From Terriglobia bacterium (GTDB lineage: Bacteria > Acidobacteriota > Terriglobia > Bryobacterales > Bryobacteraceae): a stretch of 64,000 nt of DNA. The notes beneath the pieces were generated by a model that saw nothing but the letters and a program-made list of their open reading frames with translations, ran no database searches and was not told where the DNA came from. The stretch covers positions 186,001-250,000 of the forward strand of contig JAIQFI010000001.1 of NCBI GenBank assembly GCA_020073345.1, in the 5' to 3' direction. A program made the translations under genes and the position numbers. Position 1 is the first letter of the stretch. The number at the start of each line of letters is the position of its first letter. This document shows, piece by piece, positions 46,142 through 53,663 of this stretch.

Positions 46142-46483
46142 ATGGCACTAAAAACGACCCAAATCCGAGTCGCCACGCTGCTTTTGGCCGTATGGCCCGC
46201 GCTGGCCCAGGTAACCGTTACGGTGAAACCGGTCTCCATGCCGGGTGCTCAGAGCAAACTGGGCAGCGCGCGATATCCCCAACCGCATGGCCGACGATTT
46301 GCTGACCCGGCAGTCTTCCAACTCGTTCTGGAGCGTTGTGGCGCGCTGGGGGCCGCCCCTGCTGACCGCGGCGGGCACGGCTTACGGGCCCACGGCATCG
46401 GCGCCGGAAAGAATACGCAGGCGTGGATCGGGCAGGGCATCGCACTGGCGCCTCTGCTGTTTGTGCGAGCCGGGGTCCAATAG
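46142..46483 (+). pseudogene. Frame-disrupted small exported or membrane protein before the M15 peptidase
   Basis: Starting at 46142 one frame gives a signal-like N terminus (TQIRVATLLLAVWPALAQVT). From about 46258 to 46400 the codon-like frame with G/C third positions shifts to another reading (ARDIPNRMADDLLTR, SFWSVVARWGPPLLTAAG), and then returns to the first frame (QAWIGQGIALAPLLFVRAG) up to a TAG at 46481, one base before the next gene's ATG. This suggests a gene of about 114 codons with two compensating frameshifts, or sequence errors. The rest of the gap 46006-46141 shows nothing I can support. Two hydrophobic stretches recall a holin, but this is a guess. Confidence 0.4.
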
Positions 46484-46484
46484 C

Positions 46485-46898
46485 ATGGGCGCGACTGGAC
46501 CGCATTTCTCTGAATCCGAACTGGCCTGTCCCCACTGCGGCGTGAACGGCTGCCGGCAGGAGCTGGTGGATGCGCTGGAGGCGTTTCGCGCGCTGGCTGG
46601 TAAACCGGTGATGATCGATTCGGCCTACCGGTGCCCGCAGCACAACGCGCAGGCTGGCGGCGCGGGCAAGAGCGAGCATGTCGAGGGGATGGCTGCCGAC
46701 GTTCGCGTGGAGGGAATGACAGCGGCGCAACTGGAAGAGGTGGCGCGCGGGATTCCGGCTATCCGCGGAATCGGCCGGGCGGACCACCAGCAGTACGTTC
46801 ACATCGACGTGCGACTCACGCGCACGCTCGCCCAATGGTGTTATTCGCTGAAGGGCAAGTGGTGCAGCTATTACCCGCCCCTGGCAGAGGCAGCGTAA
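46485..46898 (+). CDS. M15-family zinc peptidase (Peptidase_M15_3)
   Basis: A 137-residue D-Ala-D-Ala-type peptidase fold. FSESELACPHCGVNG and LVDALEAFRALAGKPVMIDS are typical of the family N terminus; the zinc site is visible as SEHVEGMAADV (His and Asp) and YVHIDVR (third His). YRCPQHNAQAGGAGKSEH links them. Such proteins are phage endolysins, phage-derived or resident peptidoglycan peptidases. The frame is open to 46245, but the ATG at 46485 lies one base after the TAG of the disrupted gene upstream and begins at the domain boundary. There is no signal peptide of its own. Confidence 0.75.
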   Translation: MGATGPHFSESELACPHCGVNGCRQELVDALEAFRALAGKPVMIDSAYRCPQHNAQAGGAGKSEHVEGMAADVRVEGMTAAQLEEVARGIPAIRGIGRADHQQYVHIDVRLTRTLAQWCYSLKGKWCSYYPPLAEAA

Positions 46899-46925
46899 AC
46901 CTCTAGCGCGGCTCGCTGCGCTTGG

Positions 46926-47306
46926 TCACCTTGGGTCGCTCCGCTTCACCTGTACGCGGCGGCGGCCTTGCTCCAGGTTCCCGGCGGCGGTTTGTTTCGC
47001 GGCCTCGCCGACCTTGATGTTGTTCACCACCTTTTTTGCGCCCGCCGACTTGGCCATCCGCGTCGCGGAGCCCTTGTGCTGGACCACATCCGTGGTTCCC
47101 TCCCAATAGGCGACGCCACCCTGCACCCGCACGGTGAACCCATCCTTGCCGATTTTGGATTTAGCGAGCCGCGCCCGGATTTCGGCTTCAATCTGGACAT
47201 CTTGAGAGGCGGTGGTGCCCTGAGGCGGAGGCGGGGACGCCTTGGATTTGGTTTGCGCGGAAAGGCTAGATAACGCGAGCGCCAGCAGCAGGATTATTCT
47301 CGGCAT
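46926..47306 (-). CDS. Exported BON-domain protein
   Basis: A 126-residue protein with a clear signal peptide (RIILLLALALSSLSAQ), a short Pro-rich linker and a BON domain (residues ~38-100: VQIEAEIRARLAKSKIGKD, VRVQGGVAYWEGTTDV, AKKVVNNIKV). BON domains bind phospholipids or act in envelope stress proteins such as OsmY. The C terminus is basic (QGRRRVQVKRSDPR). It is convergent with the M15 gene, 27 bases apart, and 32 bases after the heptose kinase on the same strand. Precise role unknown. Confidence 0.8.
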   Translation of the reverse strand: MPRIILLLALALSSLSAQTKSKASPPPPQGTTASQDVQIEAEIRARLAKSKIGKDGFTVRVQGGVAYWEGTTDVVQHKGSATRMAKSAGAKKVVNNIKVGEAAKQTAAGNLEQGRRRVQVKRSDPR

Positions 47307-47338
47307 GCTGATTTAGTCGCGCGCGGACGACAAGAATC

Positions 47339-48304
47339 TCAAAGATTCGCTTGCAGTTCCTTCAGGCTGACGGCGACACTGCCCATCCGGCCGATCGCAA
47401 TGCCCGCAGCTTCGGAAGCAAGCCGCATGGCCTGGCTCCAGGAAGCGCCCGCTGTGACCGCCATGGCGATCACGGCCAGGACGGTATCGCCCGCGCCAGT
47501 GACGTCGAACACTTGGCGGGGCGTGGAGGCCAAGTGCTCGGGTGGCTGGGATTCAGCGAAGAGCGTCATGCCCTCAGAACCTTCGGTGACCAGGATATGC
47601 ATACCTGGCATGCTCGCGGCCAAGCGGCTTCCGGCGGCCAGGGTTTCATCGTGGGTGGTGGCGGCCGGCAGTCCGGTTAAAAGGCTCAGCTCCAGGCGGT
47701 TGGGCTTCAGCAGGAAAACTCCCCGGTAGCGAGCCGCATCGGCGCCCTTGGGATCCGCAAACACGCGTTTTCCGAGGCGGCGCGCCTCGCCGATGACGGC
47801 ATCGAGAAGGGGAGCGGTGAGGAACCCCTTGGCGTAATCGGAAATCACGATGGCTCCAGCGTTGGTCAAATCCTGTCTCACGGCCTTCAGAACGGCATCC
47901 GCGATATCCGTTGAAATGGGATGGCTGGCTTCCTCGTCGACACGAACCACTTGCTGATGAGCGGCGATCACACGAGTCTTGGTGGTGGTGGGACGGCTGG
48001 CATCGGCGATCAGACCGGCGGTTTCGACGCCCTGGGCGCTCAGCGCGGCCCGCAGCTCATCGGCGTGTCCGTCTTTGCCCGTAACCCCAAAAAGGCTGAC
48101 GCGTGCGCCCAAGGCCGCCAGATTGGCGGCAGTGTTCCCCGCCCCGCCCGGCTGGAGTGTGGTGCGCTGCTTGCGAACCACGGGCACGGGCGCTTCGGGC
48201 GATAAGCGCGAGGCCTGACCCCACCAATACCAGTCCAGAATCACGTCCCCTAGGACCAGAATTCGCTGTCCGGGAAACCCCTTCAGAATGTCGGCAAGCC
48301 CCAC
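47339..48304 (-). CDS. hldA: D-glycero-beta-D-manno-heptose-7-phosphate kinase (HldE1/RfaE-I)
   Basis: A 321-residue PfkB-family sugar kinase. LVLGDVILDWYWWGQASRLS, PEAPVPVV and GGAGNTAANLAALGA match the HldE kinase half; the catalytic motif is VFDVTGAGDTVLAVIAMAV and the Mg/ATP region includes ISDYAKGFLTAPLLD. It makes heptose-1,7-bisphosphate for the LPS core. Here it is a separate gene, not fused to the adenylyltransferase as in E. coli. The start is a GTG at 48304, 27 bases from the divergent adenylyltransferase-phosphatase gene, so the two promoters must overlap coding sequence. Confidence 0.9.
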   Translation of the reverse strand: MGLADILKGFPGQRILVLGDVILDWYWWGQASRLSPEAPVPVVRKQRTTLQPGGAGNTAANLAALGARVSLFGVTGKDGHADELRAALSAQGVETAGLIADASRPTTTKTRVIAAHQQVVRVDEEASHPISTDIADAVLKAVRQDLTNAGAIVISDYAKGFLTAPLLDAVIGEARRLGKRVFADPKGADAARYRGVFLLKPNRLELSLLTGLPAATTHDETLAAGSRLAASMPGMHILVTEGSEGMTLFAESQPPEHLASTPRQVFDVTGAGDTVLAVIAMAVTAGASWSQAMRLASEAAGIAIGRMGSVAVSLKELQANL

Positions 48305-48331
48305 TCCGGCTTACTCTAACATAAGGACCAC

Positions 48332-49336
48332 ATGGACCCCGGCGAAAAAATCCTTTCCCTGGAACAGATGGACCAATGGGTCGCCGCCGAGAAGTCTGGC
48401 GGCCGGCGGATCGGTTTCACTTGCGGCAGTTTCGATCTGCTGCACGCGGGCCATGTCCAATATCTCGGCGCCGCGCGCGAGCTGTGCGACCGCCTGATCG
48501 TCGCGGTGAACTCGGACGCGTCAGTCTCCCGATATAAGAGCCCGCTGCGCCCCATTGTGCCGGAGCGCGAGCGGATGTACGTGGTGGCGGGCCTGGCGGC
48601 GGTGGACGCCGTGACGCTGATGGAAGAGGACCGTCCGCTATCGCTGTTGCTGCGCTGGAAGCCGGATCTGTATATCAAGGGCGGCGACTATGCGGAGGCT
48701 TCATTGCGCTCAGCCGACGCCGTGAAGGAGTACGGCGGAAAAGTCGCGGTGGTCAAGTCGGGCTTCGAGACGAGCAGTTCGAGAATCATGGAACGCATCG
48801 GAGTGCTAGGCGCTCACGGGGCACCCGACATCGCCAGTAGCCGGGGTTCTCGAGGCTTAGTGCTGCTCGATCGCGACGGGACGCTCATCCGCAACGTGCC
48901 TTTCCTCCACGATCCGGCGAAAGTGGAGATCCTGCCAGGAGTGATCGACGGTCTGCTGAAGCTTCAGGCGGCGGAGTTGAGGCTGGCCATCGTGACCAAC
49001 CAGCAGGGCATCGGGCTGGGCTACTACACGGTCCAGGACTTCATTGCGGTGAACCAGCGCCTGCTGCGTGAGCTGGGCGCGCGGGGAGTTCGCATTTCGA
49101 AAATTTACTTCTGTCCGCATTCGCTCGGCGAGCGGTGCTCCTGCCGCAAGCCGGCGACGGGTATGATCACGCGCGCCATGCGGGAGTTCGGAGTCGCGCC
49201 GTCGCTGACTTTTCTGGTGGGCGATTCGGACGACGATATGCAGGCGGGAGCCGATGCTGGCTGCCAGACGGTGCGTGTAGATGAAAAAGGATTCGGATCG
49301 GCGGCGGAGCAGATCCTGTCGCTGAGAGGGACTTGA
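48332..49336 (+). CDS. Fusion of heptose-1-phosphate adenylyltransferase (HldE2) and GmhB phosphatase
   Basis: A 334-residue bifunctional protein. Residues 1-~160 form the nucleotidyltransferase half of HldE: FTCGSFDLLHAGHVQYLGAA, VNSDASVSRYKS, DLYIKGGDY. Residues ~170-334 form the HAD phosphatase GmhB: nucleophile motif LLDRDGTL (about 178), VTNQQGIGLGYY, a zinc-binding CPHS...CSCRKP loop and the acidic motif FLVGDSDDDMQAGADAG. It would dephosphorylate heptose-1,7-bisphosphate and then form ADP-heptose, the steps after the kinase encoded divergently. AAGGA lies five bases before the ATG. Confidence 0.92.
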   Translation: MDPGEKILSLEQMDQWVAAEKSGGRRIGFTCGSFDLLHAGHVQYLGAARELCDRLIVAVNSDASVSRYKSPLRPIVPERERMYVVAGLAAVDAVTLMEEDRPLSLLLRWKPDLYIKGGDYAEASLRSADAVKEYGGKVAVVKSGFETSSSRIMERIGVLGAHGAPDIASSRGSRGLVLLDRDGTLIRNVPFLHDPAKVEILPGVIDGLLKLQAAELRLAIVTNQQGIGLGYYTVQDFIAVNQRLLRELGARGVRISKIYFCPHSLGERCSCRKPATGMITRAMREFGVAPSLTFLVGDSDDDMQAGADAGCQTVRVDEKGFGSAAEQILSLRGT

Positions 49337-49345
49337 TCAGCGTGG

Positions 49346-49720
49346 TCATCGGTGTCGTCGGCGGTTCCAGGAGAAGGCCGCCAGACCGATGAAAAAGATC
49401 CCGGGGAAAACACTGTCAGCAGGGCGGCCTATCACGAACAACACGATGAGGGCGGCTGCTGCCATGGTACAGGCAAGAAGCGCCAAACCCGCCGTTACCG
49501 TCCATGGCATCATCACCAACACGCCGCCCAGGACTTCAACCGCGCCAGTTACATACCTGAACCACTGCCCCACTCCGATCTGCTGAAACAACCTGACCCA
49601 TGACGACTGCGGGTCTGAAGAGAATTTCTCGGCTCCTGCCAGGACGAAGACCAAGGCGATCGCCCCGCGGAACATCCAATCGCTCAGGACGTTGCGGCGC
49701 TCGCCCACGGTCTCGAACAT
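49346..49720 (-). CDS. DoxX-family-like small membrane protein
   Basis: About 124 residues with four predicted helices (FRGAIALVFVLAGAEKF, VTGAVEVLGGVLVMMPW, LALLACTMAAAALIVLFVIG, PGIFFIGLAAFSW), the pattern of DoxX/DoxD-like proteins, with GAEKF near the first helix as in the family. Two starts are possible: the ATG at 49720 used here, or one at 49765 giving 139 residues; neither has a Shine-Dalgarno. It is convergent with the heptose gene (10 bases apart) and divergent from the next membrane protein. Function unknown. Confidence 0.65.
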   Translation of the reverse strand: MFETVGERRNVLSDWMFRGAIALVFVLAGAEKFSSDPQSSWVRLFQQIGVGQWFRYVTGAVEVLGGVLVMMPWTVTAGLALLACTMAAAALIVLFVIGRPADSVFPGIFFIGLAAFSWNRRRHR

Positions 49721-49800
49721 GCAATGTTTATAACAGATCGAAAGCTCATCCCGTCCCAGGGCCATTCAAGGGTTTTTCCCAGGCAGCCGATAGAAAGACG

Positions 49801-51516
49801 ATGACCCGTCATGAAACGGCGCCTCGGGAGATCGCGCTCGACGAGCCCTTGGAGGCCGAAGGAAAATCCCGCCTGAAGCTGGTTTACGGCGCGGCGTTAG
49901 GGATGGTCCTTTTCTTCCTGCACCAAGCCGCGATCATCTCCGGCGCTATAGCCCCGCCCCCGGGCTATGAACCCGCATGGGCCATTCGCAGCCTGGACTT
50001 GCCGCAGTATCTCACCTGGCTCGCCGCTGGACGCACAAGTTTCCTGATCCCCAACTACCACGCGCCTTGGGTTACCGAGCCGGCGCTCATCCAACCTCTC
50101 TTTCTCGTGGCCGGATGGATTCCCCTGCCTCCGTTGGCCGCATATCATGTCCTCAGCCTGGCGCTGTACATGGTGGCGGGCATGGCACTGGTGTATGCAG
50201 TTCGCGTCTTCTGCCCCGAACATCCGGGGTACGCGCTGCTGGCTTCCGCTTGCGCGGTTCCGCTGGGTCTTCTGGTTCTCGCCGCAGGCGGGCTTGTTCA
50301 CTCGCTGGTGCTATTCGCGCTGGGACTTTCGGGGCTGGTCGACTACGCATACAACAGCGCCGATGGCTTATTCCGAGGGGGATTGGCCGCTTCTCCAACA
50401 CAAAGCCTCGGAACCGCTTTCGTGCTGCTCTTCATGGCGGTATTGGCCGGATACATCCGGGATGGACGACGCGGCTACGCTCGAATCCTGATGGCACTGG
50501 CGTTCTTTTCGGCGTTTTTCCATCCGTTTGAAATCTTCGTAATGATTGCGGCCTCGGCGATCCCGCTGTGGCAATGTGGCCGCATCAAAACCTGGATGGG
50601 CGTGACGGCTGCAGGGTTGCTCGGCCTGGCGCCTTACATATTCGCCAGCACTCGCTCGGAGTGGGTGAGAGATGTCGGTGAGCGCATCCAGTCTCCGATG
50701 TATCCCTTCTGGATTCCGGAGAATTTCGGCATTCCATTCTTCCTTCTGGCCTATCTTCTTTTGATGCGGTTCCGCATGCCTCGCCCGGAAGACCGGGTTT
50801 TGCAAAACTGGCTGCTGGCGACCATCGTGCTGGCCTTCGTTCCAGGAATCGCCTTCGCGCACCACTTGTTTAACGGTTATGCGTACTGTGTCGGTCTCCT
50901 CCTGGTCCGAAGGCTGGCGTCGGATACCCAGCTCCTTCCGTTGTTGAAGCGAAATCGAAGACCGGCGCTAGCGGCTATGGCGGGAGTGGCTCTGATGTCG
51001 GGTTTTTCCCTCTTCGTGCTGTACCGCCAGATTTGGAAGGATGGCAGACGCGCCGACACCGAGTGGCTTCTCTCCGCGGTCCGCCCCGTTTCGGAACGGC
51101 CCCTCTTAGAATGGCTTCGCACCCACGCGGCTCCCGGCGATCTGGTTCTGAGTCCGACGGATTTGTCGCCCTGGGTTGCAACGCTACCCTTGACCAGCTT
51201 CGCCAGCCACGATTTCTTCAGCATCACTTACACGGAACAGGCGAAGTTAGCCGTTGGGTTCTATCTCGGTGACAACATGCAACGGGACCTGCTGGACGCA
51301 TACGGAGTCCGTATCGCGGTTGTGCCCGAATCCAGCCGGGCGTTGGATCACCTTCCGGCCTATGCTTTCAGAGAGAGCGTCGGACCCTGGCGGATCTACG
51401 AGTTCCCGCAGGCGCGGATGAAGCCGTACCCGGGTTTGGCGTCGCTCGATCCGACTCTCCAACCTTCTCCTCGAACGAAAACGCTCGAGTGGCTAGCCCG
51501 CCTGCGCCAGCGTTAA
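49801..51516 (+). CDS. Large multi-pass membrane protein, possible lipid-linked-sugar glycosyltransferase
   Basis: A 571-residue protein with about twelve hydrophobic segments (for example GAALGMVLFFLHQAAIISGA, FPFEIFVMIAASAIPLW region) and a final soluble stretch with YGVRIAVVPESSRALDHL. The first loop (AWAIRSLDLPQYLTWLAAGR) carries the kind of acidic residue expected in GT-C enzymes, but no motif is decisive. The frame is open to 49600; the ATG at 49801 begins the charged cytoplasmic N terminus of the conserved protein. It lies 28 bases before the endonuclease-like gene. Unknown substrate. Confidence 0.65.
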   Translation: MTRHETAPREIALDEPLEAEGKSRLKLVYGAALGMVLFFLHQAAIISGAIAPPPGYEPAWAIRSLDLPQYLTWLAAGRTSFLIPNYHAPWVTEPALIQPLFLVAGWIPLPPLAAYHVLSLALYMVAGMALVYAVRVFCPEHPGYALLASACAVPLGLLVLAAGGLVHSLVLFALGLSGLVDYAYNSADGLFRGGLAASPTQSLGTAFVLLFMAVLAGYIRDGRRGYARILMALAFFSAFFHPFEIFVMIAASAIPLWQCGRIKTWMGVTAAGLLGLAPYIFASTRSEWVRDVGERIQSPMYPFWIPENFGIPFFLLAYLLLMRFRMPRPEDRVLQNWLLATIVLAFVPGIAFAHHLFNGYAYCVGLLLVRRLASDTQLLPLLKRNRRPALAAMAGVALMSGFSLFVLYRQIWKDGRRADTEWLLSAVRPVSERPLLEWLRTHAAPGDLVLSPTDLSPWVATLPLTSFASHDFFSITYTEQAKLAVGFYLGDNMQRDLLDAYGVRIAVVPESSRALDHLPAYAFRESVGPWRIYEFPQARMKPYPGLASLDPTLQPSPRTKTLEWLARLRQR

Positions 51517-51532
51517 GAACCGGAACATCTGG

Positions 51533-51538
51533 TACTTT
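51533..51538 (+). promoter_or_regulatory. Candidate extended -10 (TGGTACTTT) for the gene at 51545
   Basis: TACTTT preceded by TGG lies six bases before the GTG start at 51545, placing the transcript start at the start codon. This resembles the arrangement before mutL and the aminotransferase. Confidence 0.3.
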
Positions 51539-51544
51539 GAAAGA

Positions 51545-52432
51545 GTGAAGTATTGGCTGTCTTTGGGTTTCCTGACGGTGCTGGCGGTTCTGGTCCTGGC
51601 CGCCCCTCCCGGGAATCTTCCCAACCTGCCGAATCTCGAAGGTCTCCCGCCCACGGCCGATACCATTTCGATTGCCTCGCTGAACCTGGCGCACGAGGCG
51701 AGTTTCGAGAAGGTTCTGCATGACGTCGAAGCCGCTCCCCGGCTGCGCAATGCCGATGTTCTTCTTCTGCAGGAAGTCGCCCATGTGGAAGGAGGCCCCA
51801 GCATCGCCAGCCGCCTGGCTGAGCGGATGAACTATTCCGTGGCTTTTTCGCCGGAAGGGCCGAAGATTTACGATCGGGGTCTGGCGGTAGTGAGCAAGTT
51901 CCCGATTGAGGACTCCAAGGTTGAGTGGCTGACGCCCTATAACCTGCATTTCCACACACGCCACCGGTTTGCCCTGGCCGTGAAACTACGCGTTCCGGCA
52001 GGCGAGCTTCGCATCTGGAACGCGCACCTGGATACCCGCATCAATCCCGATCAGCGGCTGGGCCAACTCGATCCGGTGATGCAGGAGGCGGCCAAGCTCA
52101 CGGGTCCGCGGCTGATCGGCGGAGATTTCAATACCAACGACTTTTATTGGATCGACCATGTGCTGCCGATTCCGCACGGCGGCGGGTACCGGTCCACAGT
52201 ACGGCGCGCCATGGCAAAGTTTGGATTTCAAACGCCGTTCCAGGACCAGTTGACCACGCTGCCGATCCTGCGCCAGCATCTGGATTGGCTGTTCGTGAAC
52301 GGACTGGAACCGCTCAGCTCGAGCGCCGAGCCAATTCCTTTTTCCGATCATCACGCGATCTGGGCGGCCTTCCGCGTGGCTCGGCAAGACCCGGGAACGG
52401 GGCTTAGCGATACCGCAGTTGATCGTCGATGA
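51545..52432 (+). CDS. Exported endonuclease/exonuclease/phosphatase-family protein
   Basis: A 295-residue protein with an N-terminal leader (LTVLAVLVLAAPPGNLPNLP) and an EEP fold: SIASLNLAHEASF, DVLLLQEVAHVEGG with the metal Glu, WNAHLDTRINPDQRLGQL, GGDFNTNDFYWID and the C-terminal FSDHHAIWAAFR holding the catalytic His. It could cleave nucleic acid, phospholipid or sugar phosphate; the family cannot be resolved further from sequence. It starts at GTG. Its last 29 bases overlap the opposing flgM-like gene. Confidence 0.8.
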   Translation: MKYWLSLGFLTVLAVLVLAAPPGNLPNLPNLEGLPPTADTISIASLNLAHEASFEKVLHDVEAAPRLRNADVLLLQEVAHVEGGPSIASRLAERMNYSVAFSPEGPKIYDRGLAVVSKFPIEDSKVEWLTPYNLHFHTRHRFALAVKLRVPAGELRIWNAHLDTRINPDQRLGQLDPVMQEAAKLTGPRLIGGDFNTNDFYWIDHVLPIPHGGGYRSTVRRAMAKFGFQTPFQDQLTTLPILRQHLDWLFVNGLEPLSSSAEPIPFSDHHAIWAAFRVARQDPGTGLSDTAVDRR

Positions 52433-52670
52433 TTTTGGCGGCCGTGGCCTCGGAGTCCACTCTATAAGTGCCGTTGGCGTAGGCTCGCGCGATCTGCTCG
52501 ATGCGCTCCTGCCGTTCCGGAGAATCGGCCGCCAGCGATCGAAGGCTCCTCACCAGCTCGGAAAGATGAACATCGTCACCGGCCGTATCCGAACCGGCTC
52601 GAGAGACCGGCTTCCTGCCCGATTCGCCGGCCGCGTTCAAAGGCGAGAGGTTGGTCTTGTGAACTTTCAT
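52404..52670 (-). CDS. flgM: FlgM-like anti-sigma-28 factor
   Basis: An 88-residue protein: basic disordered N terminus with Ser/Gly (KTNLSPLNAAGESG), then VHLSELVRSLRSLAADSPER and ERIEQIARAYANGTYRVDSE, matching the FlgM C-terminal helices that bind sigma-28 (the KIxxIRxxIxxGxYxVDxxxIA pattern). Length is normal. No flagellar gene lies near, so it either serves an unlinked flagellar regulon or another FliA-like sigma. Tail-to-tail with the EEP gene with a 29-base overlap. The gap 52671-52781 shows a TATACT at 52767-52772 that may be the -10 of the ABC permease. Confidence 0.75.
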   Translation of the reverse strand: MKVHKTNLSPLNAAGESGRKPVSRAGSDTAGDDVHLSELVRSLRSLAADSPERQERIEQIARAYANGTYRVDSEATAAKIIDDQLRYR

Positions 52671-52781
52671 TTCTTAACCGCTGCCTAAGGTGATTGACCT
52701 ACACTTCAGAGTCTCTCATTTTTGAGCAAAAGGGCGCAAGGCGGCGGCCGGTCACAGGCCTCATTGTATACTGAGGCTCGA

Positions 52782-53558
52782 ATGACCCGCCGAAAGTGGA
52801 AAGGAGACTACGTCTTTCTCCTTGAAAACCTGGTGCTCAAGGATTTCCGGATCCGCTACCGGAACATGAGCCTGGGCATCTTGTGGTCGCTGATCAACCC
52901 CCTGGTGATGATGGGAGTGCTGACCTTCATCTTCGGGTACGTCTACGGCAAACAGACGCCGCCTTCCTTCCCTCTTTTCGTCCTCTGCGGGTTGGTTCCC
53001 TTCAATTTCTTCACGGCTGCCTGGCTCAGCGGGACCTCGTCGATTGTCGCTAATGCCCCGTTGGTGAAGCGCGTACCCGTGCCACGCGAAGTGGTTCCGA
53101 TCGCGGCGGTATTTTCCAATTGCATTCACCTGGCGATCCAGGTGGCGCTGCTGCTGGTCATGGCGTTTTTCTTCGGCTTTTACCCCAACCCCTACTGGCT
53201 CTGGTTGCTGCCCTTGTGGCTTCTTTACATTGCGTTCGTATGCGGAATTTCCCTGATATCCAGCGCTGTCAGCGTATTCATCCGGGACACGCAGTACGTG
53301 GTGGAATCGTTCAACGTGGTGCTGTTCTGGCTGGTGCCGGTGTTTTACTCGTTCGATATCATTCCGCAGGAGTACAAGACCGTCTATCAAATCAACCCCG
53401 TGGCGGCGCTGGTGCTGGCGATGCGCAACATCCTGCTGGAACACAAGCCACCGCCGGCCGCGCTGATCGAGAAGATGGTGATCGCGGCGGCGGTAGCGCT
53501 CGGTATCGGACTGCTGGTGTTCGGCAGGTTGAAACGCCGTTTTTACGAGTACATCTGA
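52782..53558 (+). CDS. ABC-2-type polysaccharide export permease (Wzm/TagG-like)
   Basis: A 258-residue integral membrane permease with six predicted helices. The N-terminal LENLVLKDFRIRYRNMSLGI LWSLINPLVMMGVLTFIF region is characteristic of Wzm/KpsM-type exporters (the RYRxxxLGxLWxxxxP pattern), as is PVFYSFDIIPQEYKTVYQIN PVAALVLAMRNILL near the C terminus. The frame is open to 52722, but the ATG at 52782 starts the known domain. No ATPase gene is next to it; the only Wzt-like gene is at 60385, 7 kb away and on the other strand. It would export an LPS O-antigen or capsule-like glycan. Confidence 0.88.
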   Translation: MTRRKWKGDYVFLLENLVLKDFRIRYRNMSLGILWSLINPLVMMGVLTFIFGYVYGKQTPPSFPLFVLCGLVPFNFFTAAWLSGTSSIVANAPLVKRVPVPREVVPIAAVFSNCIHLAIQVALLLVMAFFFGFYPNPYWLWLLPLWLLYIAFVCGISLISSAVSVFIRDTQYVVESFNVVLFWLVPVFYSFDIIPQEYKTVYQINPVAALVLAMRNILLEHKPPPAALIEKMVIAAAVALGIGLLVFGRLKRRFYEYI

Positions 53559-53560
53559 AG

Positions 53561-53652
53561 GTGGAGCGGGCTTTAGCCCGCTACGGGGACTTCAGTCCCC
53601 GAACTTTCGAGCGGCGGCTAAAGCCACCGTTGCAAGCTGAAGCCCGCTCCAC
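53561..53652. repeat. Palindromic intergenic repeat, copy A
   Basis: A 92-base element ending in perfect 13-base inverted repeats (GTGGAGCGGGCTT and its complement) and holding three internal hairpins (AGCGGGCT/AGCCCGCT, GGGGACT/AGTCCCC, GGCGGCT/AGCCACC). It lies in the convergent gap between the ABC permease and the HDOD gene. A related copy is at 60109-60195, sharing the stretch CCGTTGCAAGCTGAAGC. It has no coding content, as in REP or MITE families; it might also end transcription. Confidence 0.8.
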
Positions 53653-53663
53653 AACGCGCGCCA

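Noticed and set aside
46142-46147. TGGCAC as a sigma-54 -24 element
   Set aside because: There is no TTGC element at the needed distance downstream.
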